A stretch of DNA of 64,000 nt from Lentisphaerae bacterium GWF2_49_21 (GTDB lineage Bacteria > Verrucomicrobiota > Lentisphaeria > Victivallales > GWF2-50-93), in NCBI GenBank assembly GCA_001804805.1, contig MHBH01000084.1:17018-81017 (forward strand). The letters run 5' to 3'. Below are positions 35,517 to 43,790 of this stretch, in pieces. The notes under the pieces were generated by a model. That model was not told the origin of the DNA and ran no database searches. It saw only the letters and a program-made list of their open reading frames with translations. The translations under genes and the position numbers were made by a program. Each line of letters starts with the position of its first letter. The stretch's first letter is position 1.

Positions 35517-35677
35517 CTTCTCCAGCCCCCCTCACAATTAAAATCATATCCCGAAATATAGACGCCCTCTGTAAAACATGAAAGCTTATATTTGTAATTT
35601 TATGGCATAAAAATCGCATTTAATGGCGCTTTTCAGCATGTTATTATTTGTAAAGCATTATTTGTAAATGACATAGC

Positions 35678-35693
35678 TGGGAACGTCCCCGTA
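35678..35693 (+). repeat. Family K repeat, right outer copy
   Basis: TGGGAACGTCCCCGTAG. It ends in GTAG, the REP-type head, where a degenerate GTAGTTGAGC follows. Confidence 0.6.
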
Positions 35694-35722
35694 GTTCACC
35701 CGTAGTTGAGCAAAAAGCAGTT

Positions 35723-35753
35723 GTCCCGAGCGCAAAGTGCCTCGGGACGCTCC
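35723..35753 (-). repeat. Family F hairpin
   Basis: The minus strand reads GGAGCG then TCCCGAG and CTCGGGA. The compensated T-A pair distinguishes it from 20187. Confidence 0.75.
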
Positions 35754-35757
35754 GGGG

Positions 35758-35781
35758 GACAGCTCTTGCGAGCTTAACTAC
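35758..35781 (-). repeat. Family A hairpin
   Basis: The minus strand reads GTAGTTAA, GCTC, GCAA, GAGC, TGTC. Confidence 0.8.
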
Positions 35782-35949
35782 AAACGGATACAGGTTGAAA
35801 GAAAGAATATGGAGAGACACGGGCAAGACCCTGTCATCTGACAGGGCAAGTGCTAGCGCTCCAGTAATTAAGAAATTCACAGGCTAAAGTTTACCCGCCT
35901 TTGGCGCCGCCGTCGGAGACTGTCGGACTTAGGGTTTTCATAATTGTTT

Positions 35950-36015
35950 GTAGTCAAGCCATTATTGGCTGTGGTTTTAAAACAGTAGAAGAACACGCAA
36001 GAATGCGTTAACTAC
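35950..36015. repeat. Inverted pair of family A hairpins
   Basis: Plus copy 35950-35976 (GTAGTCAA, GCCA, TTAT, TGGC). Minus copy 35989-36015 (GTAGTTAA, CGCA, TTCT, TGCG, TGTTCTT). It is the mirror image of the pair at 20086. Confidence 0.85.
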
Positions 36016-36120
36016 GAACAATAATACTGCCTGTCACGCTCATTTCTATGTCCGACAGGCTCCGTCGGCGGGTAAACATCTTGCCTGTACAAGTTTTTCT
36101 AATTCTTGAGAATTAAGAAT

Positions 36121-36175
36121 GGTACAGCCTTCCGACCTCTCCTAATGGCTATGCCGGCCACGGAAAGGTCGTACC
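36121..36175 (-). repeat. Family D hairpin, long form
   Basis: The ends GGTACGACCTTTC and GAAGGCTGTACC (minus strand) match the long copy at 54419. The interior differs. Confidence 0.6.
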
Positions 36176-36194
36176 TGAATGGAATACAAATACT

Positions 36195-36220
36195 GGTACA
36201 GGCTTGAAGCCCGTACCTAC
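36195..36220 (-). repeat. Family D hairpin, short form (GTAG head)
   Basis: The minus strand reads GTAGGTACGGGCTTCAAGCC then TGTACC. The G-C pair before the loop is T-A in the copies at 36945 and 62139. Confidence 0.7.
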
Positions 36221-36533
36221 TTATAATGGGGGAAGTATGGCTGAAATTATAGATCTCTACAGGTTCGGGGAATTTGCAGTAAAGAACAAGTATGTCGATG
36301 AGGGGAAGGTCAAGTACTGGCTGATTTGGGTGAAAAGGTATTCGGCCATGGTAATTCCGCCTGGAATCGACAAGTTGTCAGACAGGATTGGGTATTATAT
36401 CAACAATCTGAGCTGCGAGCCGAAAATTGAGGAGTGGCAGGTCCGGCAGGCGGAGGAGGCGGTAAGGATATTTGAGACGGTGTATAGGCCGGCGTTGAAG
36501 AAGCAAGAGGCAGAGGTAAATGCAAAGGATCCA

Positions 36534-36557
36534 TTGCCGGCCGGAGGCCAGCGCTCC
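36534..36557 (-). repeat. Family B hairpin interrupting the integrase remnant
   Basis: The minus strand reads GGAGC, GCTGGCC, TCC, GGCCGGC. The inner pair is C-G where the 1625 copy has G-C. Confidence 0.8.
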
Positions 36558-36681
36558 GTAAATACAGGGGAGGGACTCGATTGAGGGGAGGATGCGGGAG
36601 ATACTGAGGGTCAGGAATTACTCCTACCGGACTGAACAGACATATATCGAGCGGGTAAAATCCTATTTCACCTATGCCGAG

Positions 36682-36708
36682 AAGAACAGCTCTTGCGAGC
36701 TTGACTAC
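36682..36708 (-). repeat. Family A hairpin truncating the integrase remnant
   Basis: The minus strand reads GTAGTCAA, GCTC, GCAA, GAGC, TGTTCTT. The remnant's homology stops exactly here. Confidence 0.85.
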
Positions 36709-36730
36709 GAACGGAAGCAAATCACAGAAA

Positions 36731-36751
36731 GTCGAACATTGAACATCGAAT
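36731..36751. repeat. Short heptanucleotide-period array
   Basis: Units gtcgaac, attgaac, atcgaat. Confidence 0.6.
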
Positions 36752-36820
36752 GGGAAAATAATAGAATTCAAGAGGATTCCTCTAGCAAAGCCTCCGTGAC
36801 TTTGTGCGAGATAGGTGGAG

Positions 36821-36950
36821 CTACTGGGCCAGGTGTTTTTTTAGGAAGGTGTCCATTGCCTTTATGAAGTCCATGAACTCCTTTCCATCCTCTTCGAAGC
36901 CATGGCCGCCATTATGGATGAAGAGCACGCTTTTTAAATATTCTGTACAT
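36821..36950 (-). pseudogene. Alpha/beta-hydrolase (esterase-type) C-terminal remnant
   Basis: On the minus strand a frame of about 43 residues reads TEYLKSVLFIHNGGHGFEED and ends ...FIKAMDTFLKKHLAQ and a TAG stop. It resembles the C-terminal His-containing end of prolyl-oligopeptidase-like esterases (HNGGHGF as the catalytic-His region). The 5' side is cut off exactly at the family D hairpin at 36945, so the rest of the gene is gone. Confidence 0.5.
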
Positions 36951-36968
36951 GCTAAAGCACGTACCTAC
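36945..36968 (-). repeat. Family D hairpin, truncating the esterase remnant
   Basis: The minus strand reads GTAGGTACGTGCTTTAGCAT then GTAC. Same sequence as the copy at 62139. Confidence 0.75.
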
Positions 36969-37075
36969 CTGCGCATAATATAAGGATATGAGAGACGGCA
37001 TACAATGGGGAGCAATGTATTGACCGCCCCTCATATCCAAAAAAACAATATGCTAAAAGAATCTACACGCTTGCA

Positions 37076-37111
37076 TACTTTATGATATATAATATACTTA
37101 TCAAAGTAATA
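37076..37111 (+). promoter_or_regulatory. Promoter/operator element, copy 1
   Basis: A 36-nt element with TATAAT (37088-37093) between TACTTT and AAAGTA half-sites. It is 33/36 identical to the element at 41843. No -35 match is seen at the expected distance, so an activator may be needed. Confidence 0.6.
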
Positions 37112-37148
37112 ACGGTATTTTTATTGAAAATATTCTGGAGGCAGTCCT

Positions 37149-40100
37149 ATGAAATCCTGCAAAGTGGTACTTTCACTCATTGCCTTTCTCACCGTAGCAT
37201 CAATGTATGCCAAGCCTGCCGATACGAACGCCGCACGCGGGATCTTCCAGACGCCGATAAGTGCGGCGGATCTCGATTCTGCGAGTTTCGCAGAGTATGT
37301 GGACGGGCAGGAGAAGAAGATCGAAGCGGCAGATGCGAAGGACAGGAGCGCCAGTCCGCAGTGGCTGATCTGGACGCAGACCGATGGAGGTGGCCACAGC
37401 GGGAGGAAGTTCGGAGAGTCGAAGAAGCCCGGGTTCAGACATCTCAGGATCGGATTCCTCTCGGAGAAACCAGTCGGTTCGATAATGATGTCTGGGGATA
37501 ACAAGGTCAGCGTGTTGAAGCCCGGGGCTGCATATCCCGGGAATCTCGCCGATGAGTCGCAGTGGCTGCAAGGCGAAAGGATATCCAAGGACAAGATCTC
37601 ATCTGAAGAGCCGGACAAGGAGGGGAACCTGTTCATATGGAACCTGCCTGCCGGCACAAAGACAAGGGCATTGCGGATCACGCATGAGGCGCAGGAATCC
37701 GACAAGACATACAATGGATATATTGGCGGAGTCTATGTGCTTCCAGAAAGGTTTGCGAACATCGCACCGCAGGCGCAGTCCGTAACGCGGAGTTCGTCGG
37801 AGAAGGCAGGCAGGATCATCAATCAGAGCACCGACGGATTCTGGGGAGCCTGGGAGAACATGAACAGCGAGGACTCACGTCCAAAACTCATTTCCGAGGA
37901 TCCGGAATGGATGATGCTGGCCTGGCAGCGTCCGACGCCTTTGCGCGGGATCTGCCTGGAGTTCCCGGGCTTCAAGACGGCGGAACTCTATATCTACAAG
38001 GGCGCGGAGACGACACATCCCCGGGACGCGGTTGAAACGGACTGGGAGAAGCTGATGGATCTCAATGACCTGAAATGCCTTTATTCAATGCCTCTTCCCG
38101 TATGGTTCTTCGATTTTGGAAAAGTTGTGACGACGCGCGCGATCCGCCTGAAGGTCACGGAACCGTTGAATGAGAAGGAGCAGCATCCGCACATAAAAAA
38201 CAAGATCATGGTCGGTAAAAGGATATGGCTCGGAGAATTCATGGCTTTGCGCGCACTCGGTTCCGATGCGCTTGCGACAGCGCTTCCTGCGGTTACTGAG
38301 AAAAAAGTCTCACAGGACCTTCTGATACCGGTGAAGTTCACTCTTCCTGAAGACGGATTTGTCACGCTTGTCATAGAGGACAAGGACGGAAAACGCATTC
38401 GAAACCTGATATCTGAAACTCCGTTTCCGAAAGGCGACAACATCGCCTACTGGGACGGCACCGACGATCTTGGACGCGACATTGAAGCCGCAAAGCACGG
38501 ACTGTATCACATACCGGCGCAGTTTGTTGCCCCGGGGGAATACCGTGTCCGCGGACTTTGGCGCAAGGAGATTCATTCCTTCTATGAGTTCGGAGTATAC
38601 AATCCCGGCACGCCTCCATGGAGCGTAGCCGACCATACCGGCGGTTGGCTGTCCAACCACTGCGCCCCGATGGCGGCGGCATTTGTCCCGGCGGAAAAAT
38701 CACCGACAAAGGAACCGGCGATGTTCCTGGGATGCTATCTGACTGAAGGCCCCGACGGACTCGCCTGGGTCGATCTCGACGGGAAAAAACGCGGTGGAAA
38801 AGGATGGATCGGCGGCAACTGGACCACTGCTCCATATATCGCATATGACTGGGGGGCGAAGGCGGATCCCGGAGTCCATCTTTATGTCGCATCAATGGGC
38901 AGGGCTGAGAGCGGTGAGACCGACAAGAAGAAGAAAAAGGACAATCCGATTCCTGAACTCCGCATCACTGCGCTGACGTCAGGCTCTGACAGGCCGATAC
39001 TGAAGCATGAATTTGAGATGCTCCCCGACGGCCTGACGAATGTCGGCGGTGAAATCGGCGGGCTTGCGGCATACGACAGCGTTCTCGTATGCAGTCTTAC
39101 CAGGACAAACCAGCTAATGTATGTCAACGCGCCGGCATCGCCTGATGCGAAACAGGGCAAGGCTGCCGGAACGGTAATTGGAACGGTCAAGGTCGATTCT
39201 CCGAGGGGGCTTGTCTTTGATCCGAAGGGGCGACTGCTTGTGATTTCCGGTAAGAAGGTAGTTGAAGTCGAACGGTCAGCCGAGGTGAAGGAGCCCAAGG
39301 TGATTATATCCGAAGGTCTTGAGGATCCTGCAGGCATAACTCTCGACGCCGACGGAAACATCTACATCAGCGACCGCGGGAACAGCCATCAGGTGAAGGT
39401 GTTTTCGCCGCAGGGCAAATTCCTCCGCGCCATCGGAAAGGCCGGAGCGCCGAAGGAAGGGCCGTATGATCCGCTGCACATGAACAATCCGCGCGGACTC
39501 GCCATAGATCCGAACAGGCATCTGTGGGTCGCGGAGGACGACTACATGCCGAAGCGCGTGAGCGTGTGGACATTGGACGGCAAGCTTGTAAATGCATTCT
39601 ACGGGCCGTCGAAATATGGTGGTGGCGGTACGATCGATCCTGTCGACAAGACGCGTTTCTACTATGCTGACGAGGGCAGGGGGCTGATGGAGTTCAAGCT
39701 CGATTGGGAGAAGGGGGTTTCGCAGCTGGCGACAATCCTCTGCCGCAGGGATACAGAAGACCAGAGGCTTCCGTTCCGCAGCGCGGCTCCGGAGACTGTG
39801 ATGTACCGCGACGTCGGCGGGAAGAAGATCAGGTACTTCACGAACTGCTACAATTCGAACCCGACAGGGGGGCATGGCACCGCATTCATCTTCATAGAGG
39901 AGGACAACGTGCTCCGTCCTGTCGCAGGAATGGGACGCGGCAGCGACTGGAAGGAGATGTTGAAGGGCGATGAGTTCAAGGGGCTCATCCCCGAGGGCGT
40001 GATAAACACAAAGGGAGAATTCAAGAATCCATTCTTCTTCATGTGGTCGGATCTGAATTCGGACGGAAAGGTGCAGGCGTCGGAACTGGATTTGCGGCTG

Positions 40101-41630
40101 GGAACAAGCGGAGGAGTGACCGTGCTGCCGGACTTCTCGTTCTGCCTGGCGCGGTTCGGCCAGGAGAAGGAACCCAAGAAATCGATCAGGCTTCAGCCGG
40201 TGGAATTCACCGACAAGGGCGTTCCGAAATATGATTTCTCCAAAGGGCAGATACTTGCTGAAGGCGTGAACGGGCCGGCATCGTCCGGAGGCGACCAGGT
40301 GCTTGTCGACGATGCGGGCAATGTTGTGGTGACGCTTGGCATATCGCCGTTTCCGGCGCATTCGATCAGCGGCGGGAAGATTGGTGCTGCAACTTGGAGC
40401 TATCCGAGCATGTGGCCCGGCCTTCATGCTTCGCACGAGGCGCCGAAGCCGAAATTCCCCGGAGAGCTGATCGGCACTACGCGGCTCATGGGCAATTTCA
40501 TCAATCCGAAAGGATCTGATGCCGGACCTGTATTTGCACTGAACACCAGCATGGGGGAGATGTATCTTTTCACTTCCGACGGACTTTTCATCGCGACGCC
40601 GTTCGTGGACAACAGGATCTCGGAGAGCATAAGGAGTCCGGTGACAAAACGCAACATGAGCCTGGACGGGCTGTCGCTCGGAGGCGAGAATTTCTGGCCG
40701 ATGATTACGCAGACGAAGGACGGTACGGTCTATCTTGTCAATGGCAACCATTCGATCTTCGAGAGGATCGAGGGGCTGGAGACGATCCGCAGGATCCCGC
40801 AGACGACATTGACGGTAACAGCGAAGGATCTGGAGAAGGCGCAGAAATACATGGCGGAAGTGGAAGTCCAGCGGAAACTGGAGCAGGGCGGGGGCGTGAT
40901 GTATGTCTCGCTCAATGCACCTGCGCCTGCTGTCGACGGGAAGATCGAGGACTGGCCGAGCACGTGGGTGGAGATCGACAAGAGCGGTTCGTCCGCGTGG
41001 TTCAACTCGAATTCAAGGCCGTACAACATCAAGGGCGCTGTCACCATAGCGAACGGGAAATTATATGCCGCGTGGCAGACAAATGATCCCAAGCTTCTCA
41101 GGAATTCCGGCGAAATGCCCATAGCGCCGTTCAAGACCGGAGGTACGCTGGAGCTCATGATAGGTGCGAACTCCGCAGCAGATTCGAAGCGAAGTGCGCC
41201 AGTTGAAGGCGACATCCGGCTGACAGTGACTGAGGTGAAGGATCCCACAGACAAGAAGGGGCTGGCGCAAAAGACTTTTGCGATTCTCTACCGTCCGGTT
41301 GCTGCCGGGACGAAGACGGACAAGGTTCCGTTCAGTTCGCCGTGGCGCACGATCAATTTCGACCGTGTCGACGATGTGAGCGACAAGGTTCAGCTGGCGT
41401 CTGACGGAAAGGGGAACTATGAAATCTCCGTGCCGCTGGAAGTTCTCGGACTGAACCCGAAACCCGGAATGAGGATCAAGGGCGACATCGGCATACTGCG
41501 CGGGAACGGTTCGGAGACGCTGGCGCGCACATACTGGAGCAACAAGGCGACCTCGATAATTTCAGATGTCCCTTCCGAAGCCGCGCTGACGCCCGGACTC
41601 TGGGGGACTTGGGAGTTCAGTTCGAAATAG
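37149..41630 (+). CDS. Giant secreted propeller protein, paralogue 1 (FlgD-like, NHL/propeller, CBM9-like)
   Basis: A 1493-aa protein with a signal peptide (1-21) and a good ribosome-binding site (CTGGAGG). Residues 20-390 are a unique N-terminal beta region. At about 396-480 is a FlgD-type Ig fold (LPEDGFVTLVIEDKDGKRIR and YWDGTDDLGRD). From about 500 to 1220 NHL/propeller repeats follow (SPRGLVFDPKGRLLVISGKK, NNPRGLAIDPNRHLWVAED), with an EF-hand-like loop DLNSDGKVQASE. At about 1255-1493 is a CBM9-like domain starting APAPAVDGKIEDWPS. It is probably an exported glycan-binding or surface protein. Two paralogues follow in the cluster. Confidence 0.85.
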   Translation: MKSCKVVLSLIAFLTVASMYAKPADTNAARGIFQTPISAADLDSASFAEYVDGQEKKIEAADAKDRSASPQWLIWTQTDGGGHSGRKFGESKKPGFRHLRIGFLSEKPVGSIMMSGDNKVSVLKPGAAYPGNLADESQWLQGERISKDKISSEEPDKEGNLFIWNLPAGTKTRALRITHEAQESDKTYNGYIGGVYVLPERFANIAPQAQSVTRSSSEKAGRIINQSTDGFWGAWENMNSEDSRPKLISEDPEWMMLAWQRPTPLRGICLEFPGFKTAELYIYKGAETTHPRDAVETDWEKLMDLNDLKCLYSMPLPVWFFDFGKVVTTRAIRLKVTEPLNEKEQHPHIKNKIMVGKRIWLGEFMALRALGSDALATALPAVTEKKVSQDLLIPVKFTLPEDGFVTLVIEDKDGKRIRNLISETPFPKGDNIAYWDGTDDLGRDIEAAKHGLYHIPAQFVAPGEYRVRGLWRKEIHSFYEFGVYNPGTPPWSVADHTGGWLSNHCAPMAAAFVPAEKSPTKEPAMFLGCYLTEGPDGLAWVDLDGKKRGGKGWIGGNWTTAPYIAYDWGAKADPGVHLYVASMGRAESGETDKKKKKDNPIPELRITALTSGSDRPILKHEFEMLPDGLTNVGGEIGGLAAYDSVLVCSLTRTNQLMYVNAPASPDAKQGKAAGTVIGTVKVDSPRGLVFDPKGRLLVISGKKVVEVERSAEVKEPKVIISEGLEDPAGITLDADGNIYISDRGNSHQVKVFSPQGKFLRAIGKAGAPKEGPYDPLHMNNPRGLAIDPNRHLWVAEDDYMPKRVSVWTLDGKLVNAFYGPSKYGGGGTIDPVDKTRFYYADEGRGLMEFKLDWEKGVSQLATILCRRDTEDQRLPFRSAAPETVMYRDVGGKKIRYFTNCYNSNPTGGHGTAFIFIEEDNVLRPVAGMGRGSDWKEMLKGDEFKGLIPEGVINTKGEFKNPFFFMWSDLNSDGKVQASELDLRLGTSGGVTVLPDFSFCLARFGQEKEPKKSIRLQPVEFTDKGVPKYDFSKGQILAEGVNGPASSGGDQVLVDDAGNVVVTLGISPFPAHSISGGKIGAATWSYPSMWPGLHASHEAPKPKFPGELIGTTRLMGNFINPKGSDAGPVFALNTSMGEMYLFTSDGLFIATPFVDNRISESIRSPVTKRNMSLDGLSLGGENFWPMITQTKDGTVYLVNGNHSIFERIEGLETIRRIPQTTLTVTAKDLEKAQKYMAEVEVQRKLEQGGGVMYVSLNAPAPAVDGKIEDWPSTWVEIDKSGSSAWFNSNSRPYNIKGAVTIANGKLYAAWQTNDPKLLRNSGEMPIAPFKTGGTLELMIGANSAADSKRSAPVEGDIRLTVTEVKDPTDKKGLAQKTFAILYRPVAAGTKTDKVPFSSPWRTINFDRVDDVSDKVQLASDGKGNYEISVPLEVLGLNPKPGMRIKGDIGILRGNGSETLARTYWSNKATSIISDVPSEAALTPGLWGTWEFSSK

Positions 41631-41649
41631 AATGGAGTTCCAAAATAAC

Positions 41650-41697
41650 GGAGGGCGGACTTTCCAGTCCGCCACTTCGCGGGTTGGAAAACCCGCG
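41650..41697 (+). repeat. Family G double hairpin
   Basis: GGAG, then GGCGGACT-TTCC-AGTCCGCC and CGCGGGTT-GGAA-AACCCGCG. It lies 20 bp after the stop of paralogue 1; an inverted copy is at 52575. Confidence 0.8.
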
Positions 41698-41831
41698 ATC
41701 TTTTGAAGAGGAAATACCTTGAAATTATTATGAGACGACTAGTAACTACCAGCGAATGGCAAAAATATAAAATTCAGAAGACAACTCATATTGATTTTCG
41801 CATCAATTTCTGATATTATCTCTTCTAGGGC

Positions 41832-41877
41832 TTGACATTTAATACTTTATAATATATAATATACTTAATAAAGTAAT
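41832..41877 (+). promoter_or_regulatory. Consensus sigma-70 promoter with operator-like arms
   Basis: TTGACA (41832-41837), 17-bp spacer, TATAAT (41855-41860), with 8-bp inverted arms TACTTTAT (41843) and ATAAAGTA around the -10. It shares 33/36 with the element at 37076. Confidence 0.75.
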
Positions 41878-41928
41878 AGTCGGAAAGAGCCGGTTTTGGC
41901 GGTATCCAAGATTTAAACTGAGGCGAAA

Positions 41929-42828
41929 ATGGAAAATACATGCCAATGCCATGGAAAGGCTTCTGAACTGCTTGTGGCTGTGCCCGCCATAGCTACGAGG
42001 GTGCTTTTGCGCCCGAGAGCGACGGCGAGAGTGACTCGATTTACATTAATCGAGTTACTCGTGGTCATTGCGATCATCGCAATCCTTGCGGCAATGCTCC
42101 TGCCTGCGCTGCAGAACGCGAAGGAGACCGCACGGAGGATAGTCTGTGTAGGAAATCTCAAGCAGGTGGGCACTTTCTGCTTCCTCTATGATGCCGACTA
42201 CAATGGGTGGTTTCCACCGCATAACCGAAATGGGAACTTTGTTACGCAAACCAGTTTGATCTATGGCGGGGAGCCGTTCTGTGTCAATGGTCTGGGTTTT
42301 CTGTGCCGCACCAGGAAGGCTGATGCAACTCCTCCTTCGTATATACCTGAAGATACTCCCAGTTATACCGCGTCGGGGGATGTTTTCTTCTGCCCGAACG
42401 TTGACGGTGGTTCGATAGCGGTGGCCAGTTCGATCTTTCCCAAGGGCAAGACTCTAGACTACTTGTGGCACGACAGGGGAGTCCAGGGATATTTCTACCA
42501 TGGAGATCCCTGGGATACATACACTACGGGGAAGATGGACTTTGAAAAACTTTATACAGGAGCTCCAGGATTCCTATCCGGGTACATATACGGATCAATG
42601 CGCAGACAGAACAACGCTTCGTCAACGTCGATCATCCCCCTGATCTCCGATCTCATGCAGGAAAACGGGGATACTTCCTATTTCCGGCTGCACTCGCCTG
42701 GGAAAGTCGGGTATATCCAAGGCGGCGGGAATACCACCTTCGGGGATGGACATGTGGAATGGGTTGACGGAAAGGGATGGAGGACGTCAGGAGGCTTCAA
42801 CAATTACTACCGGCCTTACTACTACTGA
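41929..42828 (+). CDS. Pseudopilin with partially duplicated leader
   Basis: A 299-aa protein. The working leader is [20 protein letters not shown]. Upstream in the same frame is a diverged copy of ELLV (ASELLVA) separated by about 26 residues of repeat-derived sequence. It ends with [17 protein letters not shown], the H-x9-DG-like tail. The residue before the cleaved Phe is Arg. GAGGCG precedes the ATG, and a consensus promoter is 70 bp upstream. It lies between two giant propeller genes and is one of three tandem pseudopilins. Confidence 0.8.
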   Translation: MENTCQCHGKASELLVAVPAIATRVLLRPRATARVTRFTLIELLVVIAIIAILAAMLLPALQNAKETARRIVCVGNLKQVGTFCFLYDADYNGWFPPHNRNGNFVTQTSLIYGGEPFCVNGLGFLCRTRKADATPPSYIPEDTPSYTASGDVFFCPNVDGGSIAVASSIFPKGKTLDYLWHDRGVQGYFYHGDPWDTYTTGKMDFEKLYTGAPGFLSGYIYGSMRRQNNASSTSIIPLISDLMQENGDTSYFRLHSPGKVGYIQGGGNTTFGDGHVEWVDGKGWRTSGGFNNYYRPYYY

Positions 42829-42862
42829 TCTGCTTGTGCATGAATATTAATTAAGGGGAGAT

Positions 42863-43750
42863 GTGGTCTCAAAATCTAAATTTACCTTGACCGAATTTCT
42901 GGAGGTTGATTGTGTGGCCCGTTCGACAAGCTCAGGGCGACCAGTAGTTCGCTCAATGTTTACATTGATCGAACTACTGGTCGTAATTGCGATCATCGCA
43001 ATTCTTGCGGCCATGTTGCTTCCTGCGCTCCAGAACGCGAAGGAGACCGCCCGGAGGATAGTCTGTACAGGCAATCTCAAGCAGATCGGATCAATGTGCT
43101 TCCTCTACGATTCGGACTATGATGGCTGGTTTCCGCCGGGGTGCCGCGGGGGCAACACTTTTACGGCCTCTAGTTTGGCGATGAACGGCACAGTAGGAAA
43201 TTTCCACTGGGTGATGAATTTGGGTTTCCTGTGTCGCCCCACCCCCTTTTCCGATGATAATCCGGGCGATACTCCGACCTATACGCCTTCTCCTGACATT
43301 TTCTTCTGCCCGAACATTTTTGGAAATAGTGCAGCGGTGTCCAATTCAGCCTTCCCGACTGGCGATGCTCCGAATAAGACCTGGCATACCAGGGGTAAGC
43401 AGGGGTACGTGTATGACGCTGATCCGTGGAACTCTAAAAATGATGGAGGATATGATTTCGTGTTCGACAGCCTTAATAAAACCGCTTACTTCGGGGCAAG
43501 CGTAGGAGTCATATTCGGCTCCAGCCGGAAGTCCGTGTCCAAGGCTTCGACGGCCAATATCCCTATGGCTTCAGACTTAATGCAGGAAAATCCCCCGGGC
43601 TATTTGCGCCTGCACTCGCCGGGCAGAGTCGGATATATCCAGGGCGGCGGCAATGTCGTCTTCGGGGACGGGCATGCTGAATGGCAGGATGGAAAGATAT
43701 GGAGGAAGGATGGAGGCTCGAACAACTACTGCCGGCCGTACTATAACTGA
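42863..43750 (+). CDS. Pseudopilin with duplicated leader (family M insert)
   Basis: A 295-aa protein that starts at GTG (42863) with AAGGGGAG just upstream. The first leader copy is FTLTEFL (42881-42901); after a family M element encoding VARSTSSGR comes the functional [20 protein letters not shown] (42959-42979 for FTLIELL). The C-terminus [20 protein letters not shown] parallels the preceding gene, and the two are clearly recent duplicates. The residue before the functional Phe is Met. The same M element in the same frame sits in the pseudopilin at 31853. Confidence 0.8.
   Translation: MVSKSKFTLTEFLEVDCVARSTSSGRPVVRSMFTLIELLVVIAIIAILAAMLLPALQNAKETARRIVCTGNLKQIGSMCFLYDSDYDGWFPPGCRGGNTFTASSLAMNGTVGNFHWVMNLGFLCRPTPFSDDNPGDTPTYTPSPDIFFCPNIFGNSAAVSNSAFPTGDAPNKTWHTRGKQGYVYDADPWNSKNDGGYDFVFDSLNKTAYFGASVGVIFGSSRKSVSKASTANIPMASDLMQENPPGYLRLHSPGRVGYIQGGGNVVFGDGHAEWQDGKIWRKDGGSNNYCRPYYN
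42916..42945 (+). repeat. Family M repeat in pseudopilin leader
   Basis: GGCCCGTTCGACAAGCTC... encoding VARSTSSGR, in frame. Next to it a 21-bp inverted repeat with one mismatch (42938-42958 and 42963-42983) pairs the insert with the FTLIELL codons. Confidence 0.75.
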
Positions 43751-43790
43751 ATATGATGGAAGATTGGAACTTGTATCTTAAAGGAGTGCC

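Larger units (their letters stand above)
35517..36236. other. Repeat-dense intergenic region
   Basis: About 720 bp with no intact gene. It contains the outer K repeat (35678), hairpins of families F (35723) and A (35758), a CCTGTCA-TC-TGACAGG hairpin near 35835, an A pair (35950-36015) and two D-type hairpins (36121 and 36195). A stretch around 35900-35940 has no recognisable feature. Confidence 0.6.
36237..36710 (+). pseudogene. Integron-type tyrosine recombinase, N-terminal part, broken
   Basis: Start at 36237 (MAEIIDLYRF) with GGGGGAA upstream. The first part runs in one frame and is thrown out of frame near 36560, where a family B hairpin (36534-36557) is inserted. The sequence resumes at about 36592 as MREILRVRNYSYRTEQTYIE, the core-binding helix typical of integron integrases. 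After TYAEK it ends at a family A hairpin (36682-36708). The catalytic domain with Arg-His-Tyr is absent, so the gene cannot encode a working integrase. Confidence 0.75.

Noticed and set aside
36237..36710. Family A hairpins as integron attC sites next to an integrase
   Set aside because: The integrase is a fragment, no ordered array of promoterless cassettes exists, and the hairpins also occur far away in all orientations.
39276..40751. 491-codon open frame on the minus strand opposite paralogue 1
   Set aside because: It is a shadow of the propeller gene, without family similarity or ribosome-binding site.
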